Shown here piece after piece: positions 17,918 through 26,267 of a DNA stretch of 64,000 nucleotides. Origin of the DNA: Rossellomorea sp. BNER. GTDB taxonomy: Bacteria > Bacillota > Bacilli > Bacillales > Bacillaceae_B. The stretch spans positions 1 to 64,000 of the forward strand of contig JANAVG010000005.1 of the NCBI GenBank assembly GCA_024213275.1, written 5' to 3'. The translations under genes and the position numbers were made by a program. Within the stretch, counting starts at the first letter, position 1; every line of letters starts with the position of its first letter. Below the pieces are notes generated by a model that worked only from the letters and a program-made list of their open reading frames with translations, did no database searches and had not been told where the DNA came from.

Positions 17918-18223
17918 ATGGAAGTGAAATATCAAACATCCACGAATTTTAAAACACATATAAAGAAGGCACTAGGATTAAGACCTTTATTAAATATTGT
18001 TGGTGTTTTTATTTTTCTTGGATTAATACTAACTATTGTCACTGTCCCCTATGGGATGAATGAAAATCTTGAGTTTACACAAATGGAAAAGTTAAAAATG
18101 GAACCAAAGGAAATCAAAGAATTTCTTCTATTTATTTCTGGGGCTGCCTTTCTCTATTTCTTTTTAGTAATATATACTTTATCGGTACGTTTGGAAGAAA
18201 GGTATTTTTTATTACTCTTATAG
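17918..18223 (+). CDS. small membrane protein, 101 aa
   Basis: An ATG preceded by GAGGTGATGTAA opens a 101-aa protein with two hydrophobic helices (about residues 26-44 and 69-88) and a lysine-rich N-terminus. I do not recognise the family. The C-terminus ends abruptly just after the second helix (YFLLLL). No partner gene is adjacent: the serine hydrolase gene downstream is convergent, 170 bases away. Confidence 0.55.
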   Translation: MEVKYQTSTNFKTHIKKALGLRPLLNIVGVFIFLGLILTIVTVPYGMNENLEFTQMEKLKMEPKEIKEFLLFISGAAFLYFFLVIYTLSVRLEERYFLLLL

Positions 18224-18396
18224 TTTTAGCTATTATTGACATCTATTTTTTTGTCAGGTTAATTTAGTTTTTTATGATTAGCCGGAGGGTGAATAAATAT
18301 TCCATATTATTGCATGTAAGGAAGTCATTAAAACCCTGACCATTTATATTTCTTGTCAAAATAACATTTCGGCCTCATTTCTACTTTCATGCTATT

Positions 18397-19458
18397 TCAG
18401 AGCTTCAAACGACTCTTTCCAATTTCCCTAATAACTTCCCCAACCAATGAATCGTTTTGATGCTTCCCCGGATCTGAATTGGTCATCACGACGACACCGC
18501 TTCGCAGACAAGAATAGGCCAGCAGCTTACACTGAAATCCCACTCCCCAGCCTTGGGAGATTAGATACGGTTCGTCTTCATCTTGTGGAACAAATACCCC
18601 AAGGCCCACGGAGTCGTCACACCCATAACCGGTAAGCATCATCTTCGCCATTTCTGGTTGTAGGAGAGTGTTATTATCTCCATTCCAGGCCGAAATGACA
18701 TCGAGTGTGAGTTTTGCTAATTCAGTAGGTGTCGTCCATAATCCAGCACCAGCCAGATTTGGATAATAGGCTCGCTTTCCTTCTACGATCTGTCCATATC
18801 GATCATGTCCCATGCATACTTTCATTTCTGCCTCATCTTTTCCAGAAAAGTAATTCCAGAAAAATGTTCGCCTTAAACCTAAGGGGGTCATCACAAGCCG
18901 CTTCATCATAGTAGCAAAAGATTCTCCCGTCACATCCTCGATGATTTGCTCCACAACACAATACCCTGCATCCGAGTAGGAAAAATGACTTTCTGGTACA
19001 TATTTTACTTGTAGCGGTTCAGGGTTATACCGTGTTTTTCCCGAAAGGATGTCGCTTATGGTTGGCAATGGATCCTGATTCTGATAGATGTCAAAGCTTC
19101 CTTCAGGGTCCACGAAGCCGGCTTGATGAGCTAACAAATTGCGTAAGGTTACGTTTTTTTGCTTTGTGAACTCATTTTCTGGAACACGCCATGAGAGCAA
19201 ATATTTGTTGACATCCTCATCCAAGTCCAACATCCCTTCCTGAACAAGTCGAAGAACTCCGATGGCTGTTACCATTTTGCTTATTGAGCATGCATGAAAG
19301 AGGCTATCGGCGGTCACTTTCCGATTTGTGCCTGCCTCCATGACCCCATAACTCACGCCCGACTCCATTTGCCCTTTATGAAAAACAGCCATTCCCATTC
19401 CCGGCACTCGATTATGATTCATTTTTTCTTCTAGCTTTAGTGACAGGCTCGCTTTCAT
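18397..19458 (-). CDS. serine hydrolase, beta-lactamase/esterase fold (class C type)
   Basis: A 353-aa member of the beta-lactamase-related serine hydrolase family (PF00144). The SxxK catalytic motif is SISK in LFHACSISKMVTAIG, and the second motif is YSDAG (Y-x-x form), with LLAHQAGF and GLGVF consistent with the family. No signal peptide is seen, so a cytoplasmic esterase or peptidase role is likelier than antibiotic resistance. The start is the ATG at 19458 with AGGAG at the right distance; a GTG/ATG frame 27 bases earlier has no such signal. The substrate is unknown. Confidence 0.85.
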   Translation of the reverse strand: MKASLSLKLEEKMNHNRVPGMGMAVFHKGQMESGVSYGVMEAGTNRKVTADSLFHACSISKMVTAIGVLRLVQEGMLDLDEDVNKYLLSWRVPENEFTKQKNVTLRNLLAHQAGFVDPEGSFDIYQNQDPLPTISDILSGKTRYNPEPLQVKYVPESHFSYSDAGYCVVEQIIEDVTGESFATMMKRLVMTPLGLRRTFFWNYFSGKDEAEMKVCMGHDRYGQIVEGKRAYYPNLAGAGLWTTPTELAKLTLDVISAWNGDNNTLLQPEMAKMMLTGYGCDDSVGLGVFVPQDEDEPYLISQGWGVGFQCKLLAYSCLRSGVVVMTNSDPGKHQNDSLVGEVIREIGKSRLKL

Positions 19459-19660
19459 AATAGTTGCTCCTTTCCAGTCGATCAATTTTCTTTATATACT
19501 ACTTTCAAAATCTATAAAACTTTTAGGACAGACTTCACCCATGCTGTTTTCGGTATATAATTCATTTTTCCTTTAAATCTATAAAATAATGGTTCTCCTT
19601 TTCTGTCATTAGACTAAATATTTATAATCTTTCCAATAAATACTATATTAGGAAAGTATA

Positions 19661-19690
19661 TTGACACGCTTATTTACCTTCTGCTAGATT
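19661..19690 (+). promoter_or_regulatory. sigma-A promoter for the T-box operon
   Basis: TTGACA at 19661-19666 is followed after 18 bases by TAGATT at 19685-19690, with TG one base before it as an extended -10. Transcription would begin just ahead of the T-box leader. A perfect TATAAT at 19694 is too far from the -35. Confidence 0.6.
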
Positions 19691-19708
19691 ATTTATAATA
19701 TTAAAAAT

Positions 19709-19973
19709 CAGTGACGAGAAAGAGTAAGAGAAGAATCCTGTTCTCCAGAGAGTCGGCGTTTGGTGGAAGCCGATGGATAGATCTTATCTGAAAATCATCT
19801 CCGAGATGCAAAGCTGAAAATTAGTAAGCTTTGACGGATTTCCACCGTTACAATGGAACACGTATGATAGTACGTTGACTGAGAGCCGGATTGTTTCTTT
19901 TTTTTACGAAACTTGCGGAATATGGGTGGTAACGCGAGCACAAACTCGTCCCTATTTAGGGGCGGGTTTTTTT
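19709..19973 (+). ncRNA. T-box leader, probable isoleucine specificity
   Basis: The leader has the T-box landmarks in order: stem I with AGAGAG and GGTGGAAGCC, a specifier region reading GAAAATCATCTCCGAG, and the antiterminator sequence GGGTGGTAACGCGAGC at 19924-19939. A terminator with a 9-bp stem (CTCGTCCCT/AGGGGCGGG, 19945-19966) and seven Ts ends the leader. By alignment with known leaders the specifier is ATC (19794-19796), the codon for Ile. The TGGT in the antiterminator bulge fits a tRNA with an A discriminator, as tRNA-Ile has. Uncharged tRNA-Ile would turn on the YitT and BrnQ genes downstream. Confidence 0.92.
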
Positions 19974-20001
19974 ATGCGAAAAAATAGAGGAGAGACGAAT
20001 C

Positions 20002-20109
20002 ATGATTAAAAAACACAATATTGATGAATGGTTATTTTCGAAGGTTTTATTTTTGTGGAGGACTCTTCCCAAGTTGCTTTTTCTAAAAACGGAGGTTCAA
20101 TGGTTATGA
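20002..20109 (+). CDS. possible Leu-rich leader peptide, 35 aa
   Basis: A 35-codon frame begins at an ATG with GAGGAG upstream, directly after the T-box terminator, and its stop TGA overlaps the ATG of the next gene (ATGA). Eight of 35 codons are Leu and three are Trp (for example RTLPKLLFLK). It may be a true leader peptide coupling translation to the transporter genes, or a decayed N-terminus. I know of no homologue. Coding status rests on the ribosome binding site and the overlap only. Confidence 0.4.
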   Translation: MIKKHNIDEWLFSKVLFLWRTLPKLLFLKTEVQWL

Positions 20110-20912
20110 AAAATTTAATTGTCGTCGTTGGTTCATTGATTGTTGCATTTGCCTTTAATTTCTTTCTGGTTCCCTATGGAATTTTAAGTAGTGGAATAAG
20201 CGGGATGGCTATTTTGATAGGGTTGATTACCCCTTTTGATATCGGCTTATTAAATCTTGTCCTTAACCTGCCTTTAGTTCTACTAGGTTACTTTAAACTC
20301 GGAAAAACGATTACAATCAATACCCTGATTTGTGTCGTTTCCCTTTCTGTCTTTCTCTACTTGTTACCAGTAGTTCCGGTAACAGACAATATATTGCTGT
20401 CGACAATTTTCGGAGGAATCATTGGTGGCATTGGAGTCGGCCTTATACTAAAATACTCCGGAACTTCTGGTGGGTTGGATATCATAGCGATTATCCTTTC
20501 CCGAACAAGTAATGTTAGTATCGGCCTGCTTCTTACGGGTATGAATGGCATCATTGTTCTCATTTCTGGCGCTGCTTTCAACTGGAATATCGCCTTATAC
20601 ACGCTTTTGTCTATCTATTTAACCGGTAAAATGATTGATACCATTCATACGAATCATATCAAGTTGACGATGCAGATTGTTACTTCAAAGGGTGAGTTAA
20701 TACGAGAGGATCTACTGAAGTCTATCTATCGCGGCATTACCATCACAGAGGGATTTGGAGGCTACACCCAAGAGACGAAACACATTTTAATGATGGTCGT
20801 GACACGTTACGAAACGATGCAAATTAAAAAAATTGTCCGTACCCATGATCAAAAAGCCTTTATTAATATATTTGAAACGATTGAAGTCGATGGTGAATTC
20901 GCTAAAAATTAG
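20106..20912 (+). CDS. YitT family membrane protein (DUF2179 C-terminus)
   Basis: A 268-aa protein with five or six membrane helices (about residues 3-180) followed by a cytoplasmic C-terminal DUF2179 domain (RGITITEGFGGYTQETKHILMMVVTRYE). This is the YitT/YpjC architecture. The biochemical role of the family is not settled. The start is the ATG at 20106 (MKNLIV), 10 bases after GGAGG and overlapping the stop of the leader peptide; an ATG two codons earlier is too close. Control by an Ile T-box and the following brnQ gene suggest a part in branched-chain amino acid uptake or homeostasis, which is inference. Confidence 0.88.
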   Translation: MKNLIVVVGSLIVAFAFNFFLVPYGILSSGISGMAILIGLITPFDIGLLNLVLNLPLVLLGYFKLGKTITINTLICVVSLSVFLYLLPVVPVTDNILLSTIFGGIIGGIGVGLILKYSGTSGGLDIIAIILSRTSNVSIGLLLTGMNGIIVLISGAAFNWNIALYTLLSIYLTGKMIDTIHTNHIKLTMQIVTSKGELIREDLLKSIYRGITITEGFGGYTQETKHILMMVVTRYETMQIKKIVRTHDQKAFINIFETIEVDGEFAKN

Positions 20913-20923
20913 GAGGGTTTACA

Positions 20924-22237
20924 GTGAGTAAAAAAAATGTTTTATTTTCAGGATTTATGCTCTTTTCTCTATTTTTCGGTGCAGGAAACTTAATCTTTCC
21001 CCCTTATCTTGGGATGGAATCCGGTAGCTTCTTTGTTGCGGCGATTGCGGGGTTTATTTTAACCGCAGTATTCTTGCCTTTTTTAACGATCATTTCGGTC
21101 TCACTATCCAATAATGGACTATTATCAATTGGGCAACGGGTTCATCCGGTCTTTGGACTTGCCTTTGCCATCGTGATTTATATGTCCATTGGTGCTTTTT
21201 ATGGCATTCCACGGGCATCAAATGTTGCTTATGAATTAGGCTTTATGCAAGTGTTTAGTGTCGAAGGCCGACTCCCTTTACTCCTGTTCTCAGTCGTGTT
21301 CTTCGGCTTGACTTACTTGCTTAGTATCAATCCTAAAAAAGTGATCGACCATGTGGGCCAGCTCCTTACCCCCGCCTTACTTATTGTACTGGCAGTATTA
21401 TTTGTTAAAGCGTTTTCGACATTCAGTTATACGGATGCACCCGTTGCTGAAAAGTACCAAACGGATCCTTTTCTAAATGGATTTTTAGAAGGATACTTCA
21501 CAATGGATGCCGTCGCCGCCCTTGCTTTTGGAATTGTCATTATCAATGGACTCAAAGATAAAGGGGCGACCCAGAAAAAAGATTTGGTACGCGGAACAGT
21601 CAGCGCTGGTCTGATTGCAGCCGTCGGATTAATCATCGTTTATCTATCACTTGGCTGGATCGGGCGTGTATTACCACATGATGAACCACTCGAAAACGGG
21701 GCAGAAATATTAGTGCTAGCCTCTCAGCAATTATTTGGCTATGGCGGGAATGTGTTATTTGGAATGATTGTTATCCTTGCCTGCTTAACTACTTGCGTTG
21801 GCCTGATCAATGCGTGTGCCCGCTTTTTCAATGAAGTGTTCCCGAAGTTTTCCTATGAGAAATACGTCTTGGTTTTTATTATCATCGGAATGTTTTTTAC
21901 AAACCTTGGTCTTGACCTGATCTTACAAATCGCCATGCCATTACTTGTTTTTATCTATCCGATTTCAATCGTATTGGTGATGCTATCGTTATTCCAGCAT
22001 TTCTTCGGAGAAAGCAGAAGAATGTATGTCTTCGCTGTTTCAGTCGCAACAGTATTTGCTTTTTATGAAGTGCTAGACACCTTTAATATCCAATTGGATG
22101 AACTGAACTCTTTCTTAAATTTATTGCCTTTGTATGAAAATGGCCTGGGTTGGACGTTGCCTACTCTGCTAGCAGCGGTGATTGGCTATGTCTTAGATTC
22201 TAAGCGGGAGGAAGTTGTTTATCGGGCTAAAATTTGA
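20924..22237 (+). CDS. brnQ: branched-chain amino acid Na+/H+ symporter BrnQ
   Basis: A 437-aa transporter of the LIVCS family with about 12 membrane helices. The N-terminus has the typical LFGAGNLIFPPYLG, and later GIVIINGLKDKG and TTCVGLINACARFF. It imports Leu, Ile and Val across the cytoplasmic membrane. It starts at GTG, 11 bases after the YitT gene with GGAGG before it, and shares the Ile T-box leader, which gives a direct physiological logic: uptake rises when tRNA-Ile is uncharged. Confidence 0.95.
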   Translation: MSKKNVLFSGFMLFSLFFGAGNLIFPPYLGMESGSFFVAAIAGFILTAVFLPFLTIISVSLSNNGLLSIGQRVHPVFGLAFAIVIYMSIGAFYGIPRASNVAYELGFMQVFSVEGRLPLLLFSVVFFGLTYLLSINPKKVIDHVGQLLTPALLIVLAVLFVKAFSTFSYTDAPVAEKYQTDPFLNGFLEGYFTMDAVAALAFGIVIINGLKDKGATQKKDLVRGTVSAGLIAAVGLIIVYLSLGWIGRVLPHDEPLENGAEILVLASQQLFGYGGNVLFGMIVILACLTTCVGLINACARFFNEVFPKFSYEKYVLVFIIIGMFFTNLGLDLILQIAMPLLVFIYPISIVLVMLSLFQHFFGESRRMYVFAVSVATVFAFYEVLDTFNIQLDELNSFLNLLPLYENGLGWTLPTLLAAVIGYVLDSKREEVVYRAKI

Positions 22238-22282
22238 TCTATCGGTCGGATTGATTTTATCCATTACAAACTTCTTACTAAT

Positions 22283-22323
22283 GAAAATAGGGAAAGCTCC
22301 TTCATCGGAACTTTCCATTTTCA
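22283..22323. terminator. bidirectional terminator between brnQ and the lipoprotein gene
   Basis: A long stem (AAAATAGGGAAAGCTCC with GGAACTTTCCATTTTC, small mismatches) lies between two convergent genes and ends in A/T runs on both sides. Confidence 0.75.
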
Positions 22324-23052
22324 TTAAAATTCAATTCTAATTTTTTGCGAGTCGGCGATTTTTTTCTCGTTTTGATCAAATACATCACTTGTTGTGATTT
22401 CGACCCATTTGATATCCTCTTTTTTATGATCATGGTCGGCGCTTTCTTTATCGTTGCCTTCATGATTTTTTTCAGCATTCACTATGAATCCAAGGTTACC
22501 CGCTTTGGTAGCGTTGCCTTTCAGTTCACCGTTTAGTTCTTCTAGGTAGATATCCTTTTCCCATGTAAAGGTTTCGCCTGAGCTCGTTTCAAGAAGGGCG
22601 ATTGGGGCAAAGTTTACTTTTTCGGAAGATGTGTTTTTAACCTCGACATATACTTTTACAAAATCAAATTCTTCAGCATGAGTTAACACGTGGAAATAGT
22701 CGATCATGCTGTAATCTGGTCTTAAATGGATAAGTTTCATTTCTTTTACCGTTAATTCCACAGGTCCCACTTTATAGGTTTCGTTGACTTTTTTTATCGA
22801 CTTTAAAGTGGCTTCCCCTTTTCGATCCTTGTAGGTTTGGCCGACCTTTTGTAAGGAGCGATCATCGGTTACTTGTGGATTGGGTTGGTATTCCTCTGTT
22901 TGCTTTCGTTTTTCTTCGTCCTTTTTTTCACTTGCTTGTGTTTCTGATTGGCTTTCGCTTTCTTTAGACGTTTCCTTATTTTCCGGAGGTGTATTGGCCG
23001 AACAGCCGACCATCAGGAAGAGTACTAATAGGATTGAAAGTATCAGTTTCAT
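22324..23052 (-). CDS. putative lipoprotein, 242 aa
   Basis: The signal sequence ends in a lipobox (LMVGCSAN, Cys near residue 17). A 50-residue low-complexity Glu/Lys/Ser linker follows, then a beta-rich domain of about 150 residues (VGPVELTVKEMKLIHLRP, FDFVKVYVEVKNTSSEKVNF, ALLETSSGETFTWE) resembling the DUF4352/telokin-like fold of exported lipoproteins. A His/Asp/Glu-rich insertion (HEGNDKESADHDHKK) near residue 205 could bind metal. AGGAGG lies 7 bases before the ATG. It lies downstream of the alkaline phosphatase gene, but a terminator separates them. Function is unknown. Confidence 0.75.
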   Translation of the reverse strand: MKLILSILLVLFLMVGCSANTPPENKETSKESESQSETQASEKKDEEKRKQTEEYQPNPQVTDDRSLQKVGQTYKDRKGEATLKSIKKVNETYKVGPVELTVKEMKLIHLRPDYSMIDYFHVLTHAEEFDFVKVYVEVKNTSSEKVNFAPIALLETSSGETFTWEKDIYLEELNGELKGNATKAGNLGFIVNAEKNHEGNDKESADHDHKKEDIKWVEITTSDVFDQNEKKIADSQKIRIEF

Positions 23053-23069
23053 GGTGATTCCTCCTAATG

Positions 23070-23112
23070 TTAAAAAAGTTCCCGTCGACTAGTGTGACGA
23101 CGGGATCTTTTA
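23070..23112 (-). terminator. terminator of the alkaline phosphatase gene
   Basis: On the minus strand AAAAGATCCCGTCG pairs with CGACGGGAACTTTTTT. It begins about ten bases past the phosphatase stop codon and is followed by a T-run. Confidence 0.85.
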
Positions 23113-23122
23113 TTTTGTCTTT

Positions 23123-24544
23123 TTACTTATCGTTAATTTCAATCTTATAGTTTAAGGCATCGAATACATTTTTAGCGATATCTGTATTGTTGATTTGTCC
23201 TGCGAATGCTTCACTTGCTGGTCCGAATGCATATACTGGAACGTCTTCACCTGTGTGTCCGCCTGTTGTCCACCCAGTATGTGAACGCTTGTTAAAGATA
23301 TTCTCAATGGCATTGTCAATTTCAAGAGTTTCTTTTGTTTTAGCAGCCTTTTCAACAGATTGAATTTCTTCTGCTGTTAATGGCAGTTTCTCTTGATCAA
23401 TATACTTTTTCAATGTTTCTTCTACGTTTGCCCCATTCACAATTTCTTCTGCCATGAAGTCAGGTGTACGTTTTGCTGCTTTGATTGGCTCACTGAACCA
23501 GTTGTAAATTCCATCGGCACCGATTGAGTATCCGCCAGTAGAGTGGTCAGCCGTTGCCACTACTAGTGTATGCTTGTCCTTTTTGGCAAATTCAATTGCT
23601 GCTTCAAACGCGTTTTCGAAGTCTTCCATTTCACTCATGGCACCCACGATGTCGTTATCATGACCAGCCCAGTCGATTTGGCTTCCTTCTACCATAAGGA
23701 AGAACCCATCTTTATCTTTGTTTAATTTCTTAAGGGCTGTATTGGTCATTTCTTCTAGTGATGGCGTTTCTTTTTCACGGTCGATCATTTTTGGTAATCC
23801 GCCATCCGCAAATAATCCAAGAATCTGGTCATCTTTGTTGTTTAACATTTCTTTTTTGCTGTCCACATAGGCATAACCATCTTTCTTGAACTCTTCTACT
23901 AAATTACGGTCATTGCGGATGAAGTTACTTTTTCCTCCACCAAGAAGGACATCTACTTTATGTTCACCGTTAATCATTTCATCAAAATAATCATCTGCAA
24001 TGGAATCCATATTCTTACGGCTTTTGTCATGGGATCCGAATGAAGCTGGGGTTGCATGTGTAATTTCAGAAGTAGCTACAAGTCCTGTTGCTTTTCCCTT
24101 TTCTTTTGCGGCTTCAAGAACGGTCTTTACTTCAGAGCCGTCATTGTCTACACCGATTGCATTGTTAAAGGTTTTAATTCCGGCAGACATTGCTGTTGCA
24201 GCTGCCGCAGAATCCGTAATGTTTTCATCGGAGTCTTCAGAATAAGTCATTTGCTGACCAACAAGGTAAGGGTCATATGCCGTACGTTCTTTTACTTTTA
24301 TTGTCGAATCATCTTTTAAGTAACGATATGCAGAAGTATATGAAACTCCCATTCCGTCACCAATTAAGACGATTACGTTTTTGATTTTCTTGTTGTTTTT
24401 ATGGTCAGTTTTAGCCTCCGCTTTTACTCCTTGCTTTGGACCATTTGCCTCAGCAAAATACTGTGTACCTACTATACTTCCTAAAGCTAGAGAGGAAAGT
24501 ACTGCGATTGGCAATACTTTTTTCATCGATATTTTACTGAACAT
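23123..24544 (-). CDS. secreted alkaline phosphatase (PhoA/PhoB type)
   Basis: A 473-aa phosphomonoesterase of the alkaline phosphatase superfamily. An N-terminal signal sequence (ending near residue 33, ...QYFAEANG) is followed by the metal site LIGDGMGVSY, the catalytic serine in TDSAAAATAMSAG, HATPASFGSH, MVEGSQIDWAGHDND, ATADHSTGGYSIG and HTGEDVPVYAFGP. It closely resembles B. subtilis PhoA and PhoB. It releases phosphate from organic esters outside the cell. Start ATG has AGGAGG 7 bases upstream. A Pho-box-like array upstream indicates PhoP control under phosphate limitation. Confidence 0.95.
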   Translation of the reverse strand: MFSKISMKKVLPIAVLSSLALGSIVGTQYFAEANGPKQGVKAEAKTDHKNNKKIKNVIVLIGDGMGVSYTSAYRYLKDDSTIKVKERTAYDPYLVGQQMTYSEDSDENITDSAAAATAMSAGIKTFNNAIGVDNDGSEVKTVLEAAKEKGKATGLVATSEITHATPASFGSHDKSRKNMDSIADDYFDEMINGEHKVDVLLGGGKSNFIRNDRNLVEEFKKDGYAYVDSKKEMLNNKDDQILGLFADGGLPKMIDREKETPSLEEMTNTALKKLNKDKDGFFLMVEGSQIDWAGHDNDIVGAMSEMEDFENAFEAAIEFAKKDKHTLVVATADHSTGGYSIGADGIYNWFSEPIKAAKRTPDFMAEEIVNGANVEETLKKYIDQEKLPLTAEEIQSVEKAAKTKETLEIDNAIENIFNKRSHTGWTTGGHTGEDVPVYAFGPASEAFAGQINNTDIAKNVFDALNYKIEINDK

Positions 24545-24621
24545 GATGTTGACCTCCTAAGAAATGTTCTATGTTTCTAGACCTAGTATGATAGGAAACT
24601 ATTTATCTAGCATTAATTTTA

Positions 24622-24661
24622 TGTAAATTACTTGTAAATTCGTGTCGAACTTATCTGTTAA
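24622..24661 (-). promoter_or_regulatory. Pho box (PhoP-binding repeats)
   Basis: On the minus strand four TTAACA-like hexamers lie in series: TTAACA, TCGACA, TTTACA and TTTACA, about 11-13 bases apart. This matches the PhoP box of Bacillus (TT(A/T/C)ACA with 4-6 base spacers). It ends about 80 bases before the phosphatase start codon, a normal place for PhoP activation. Confidence 0.7.
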
Positions 24662-24792
24662 TTCTTGTAGTTTTTCTAACTTGTTTGGTGTAAATCGGGG
24701 TTGATACTGGGTAGGAGAGTGGAACGGGGAAATGATGGGCTATTTGAGCTGTGAAATTTCGCAAAAAAGCTAAAATCAATTTCAGAATCCGG

Positions 24793-24876
24793 TTTATTTG
24801 TCCATAAACGCAGTTAATTTGTCCGTAAGTCCCATTAATTCAACCGTTATCAGTGTTTATTTGTCCGTTGTAGACC
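24793..24876. repeat. array of TTTATTTGTCCG words, exact 21-bp period
   Basis: Four units of exactly 21 bp share the core TTWATTTGTCCGT; the third unit is degenerate. The array lies between the alkaline phosphatase promoter and the dinB-family gene. On the minus strand three units would encode YGQIN-like heptads, but a stop codon interrupts the frame. The same word with the same period recurs at 30871-30954. Confidence 0.75.
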
Positions 24877-24951
24877 ATATAATGACTGTTCGACAAATTC
24901 ATACAAAATTCGCCCCTGACGCTCTCAACAACAGCTCGAAACCAACAAAAA

Positions 24952-24997
24952 AGAAGATTGGCAAAAAGAAGAGTCTCCTTCTTTTTGCCAATCTTCT
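24952..24997 (-). terminator. strong terminator of the DinB-family gene
   Basis: A perfect 20-bp stem (from AGAAGATTGG on one arm) with a 6-base loop is followed by TTTTTTG on the minus strand, 13 bases after the stop codon. The remaining bases of this 470-base gap hold the Pho box and the 21-bp array. Confidence 0.9.
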
Positions 24998-25010
24998 GGC
25001 GAAAATAATT

Positions 25011-25505
25011 TTATAGCTTTGCTTTTAATTCTTCAATTTGTTCTAAATGTCTTTTTTCATGGTAGCCGATAAAGGGAACCCATTGCTCTAGGCTCAATAA
25101 CCCGAATGCGGGATGTGGGTAGGCTTTTTCTTTTAATTCATCCTTGTTGTTGCTTTCGACCACCTGAAGCAGGGCATTTCGGGATTCTTTCAGTTTCTCT
25201 TTTATTTCCTCTAATGTGATAAACCCTTTGTCCGGTTCCACAAATGAAGGAGCTTCTACCTTTTTTGTGCGGTTAACCGTCAATTCGATTGGCTTGGGAT
25301 CAACTTGCTGTTTTTCTCCTTTTTCCACTATTGATTGAATGGTTTTTGCTATGCTTCCTTCCATTAAATACAGATGGTGGAGAACCTGCATAATTGTCCA
25401 GCTGCCTTCTTCTACTTTTCTATTCAACTGCTCATCTGATAAATGGCTTACACTGTTCAATAACTCTGATCGTATACTTTTATTTTGCTCTAAATACTGT
25501 TCCAT
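25011..25505 (-). CDS. DinB-superfamily protein (YfiT/DUF1569-like)
   Basis: A 164-aa four-helix-bundle protein of the DinB/YfiT superfamily. The metal-binding histidines fit: His in MQVLHHLYLMEG near residue 42 and the pair in GYHEKRHLEQIEEL near residue 150. Members act as metal-dependent thiol-transfer or hydrolase enzymes, in Bacillus often linked to bacillithiol. The substrate is unknown. It has a good ribosome binding site (GGGGGAGAAG) and its own strong terminator, so it is a single-gene unit. Confidence 0.8.
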   Translation of the reverse strand: MEQYLEQNKSIRSELLNSVSHLSDEQLNRKVEEGSWTIMQVLHHLYLMEGSIAKTIQSIVEKGEKQQVDPKPIELTVNRTKKVEAPSFVEPDKGFITLEEIKEKLKESRNALLQVVESNNKDELKEKAYPHPAFGLLSLEQWVPFIGYHEKRHLEQIEELKAKL

Positions 25506-25625
25506 CTTCTTCTCCCCCTATACGCTAGTCATATTAATAGCATATCAAAGGGCTTAGTGGATGCGAAGTAAATAGATTTTTTACACCTTGTTAAAAACTG
25601 TCGACATTACGCTAGCTGTTTGTCA

Positions 25626-26240
25626 TCAGAAGGATTTTGCTGCTTGAACCGCCTTTAGAAGACCCTCTTCTATTATCGCTTCTCTTCGATCAGGAAATTG
25701 GTTATGCCCTTCAATGACTACGGTTGTGATGTCGGTAATTCCAAAAATGTTCAAATGATTTTTAACAAAGCTGACCGCCATTTCAGAAGGATCTCCTTCT
25801 GCATACACGCCGCCTCTCGCGTTTAATAAGGTCACTTTTTTATCGGGTAATAGACCCACCATGCCTTCCGCTGTATATTTAAAGGTTTTGCGTGGGTGGT
25901 GCATATAGTCGAGGTAGGTGTGTAATACGGCAGGAACAGTTAAATTCCAAAGCGGGAACGCCATCACCACTTTGTCAGCAGCCATAAACTGTTCAAGGTG
26001 CATGGCAACTACATCATGAACGGATTTTTCTTCCGATGTGAGCTCCATTCCTTGAGCAGATTTAAAATTTCCATTTATCATGACTTCATCTAAATAGGGT
26101 AATCGTTCTTGAAATAAATCGAGTTCAATCACTGTGTCATAAGGATGTGAGGCTTTATAGCTTTCTAAAAAGGCATCATATAATTTCCCGGTAACCGATT
26201 CTTGACGATTGTTTGCTTTTACAAATAAAGTTGTTGTCAT
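25626..26240 (-). CDS. FMN-dependent NADH-azoreductase (AzoR family)
   Basis: A 204-aa flavodoxin-like quinone/azo reductase. The N-terminal [11 protein letters not shown], the FMN-binding [20 protein letters not shown] segment and [10 protein letters not shown] loop are characteristic. It reduces quinones and azo compounds with NADH, protecting against electrophiles. The start is the ATG at 26240 (MTTTLF), 7 bases after GGAGGAG; an earlier in-frame ATG lacks a site. It is the last gene of a tetR-MFS-azoR unit and is probably induced with the exporter. Confidence 0.9.
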   Translation of the reverse strand: MTTTLFVKANNRQESVTGKLYDAFLESYKASHPYDTVIELDLFQERLPYLDEVMINGNFKSAQGMELTSEEKSVHDVVAMHLEQFMAADKVVMAFPLWNLTVPAVLHTYLDYMHHPRKTFKYTAEGMVGLLPDKKVTLLNARGGVYAEGDPSEMAVSFVKNHLNIFGITDITTVVIEGHNQFPDRREAIIEEGLLKAVQAAKSF

Positions 26241-26267
26241 ATTAATCTCCTCCAAATTTGTGTAATT

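Noticed and set aside
24798..25016. 72-codon plus-strand frame
   Set aside because: Runs through the 21-bp array and the dinB terminator stem; no start signal.
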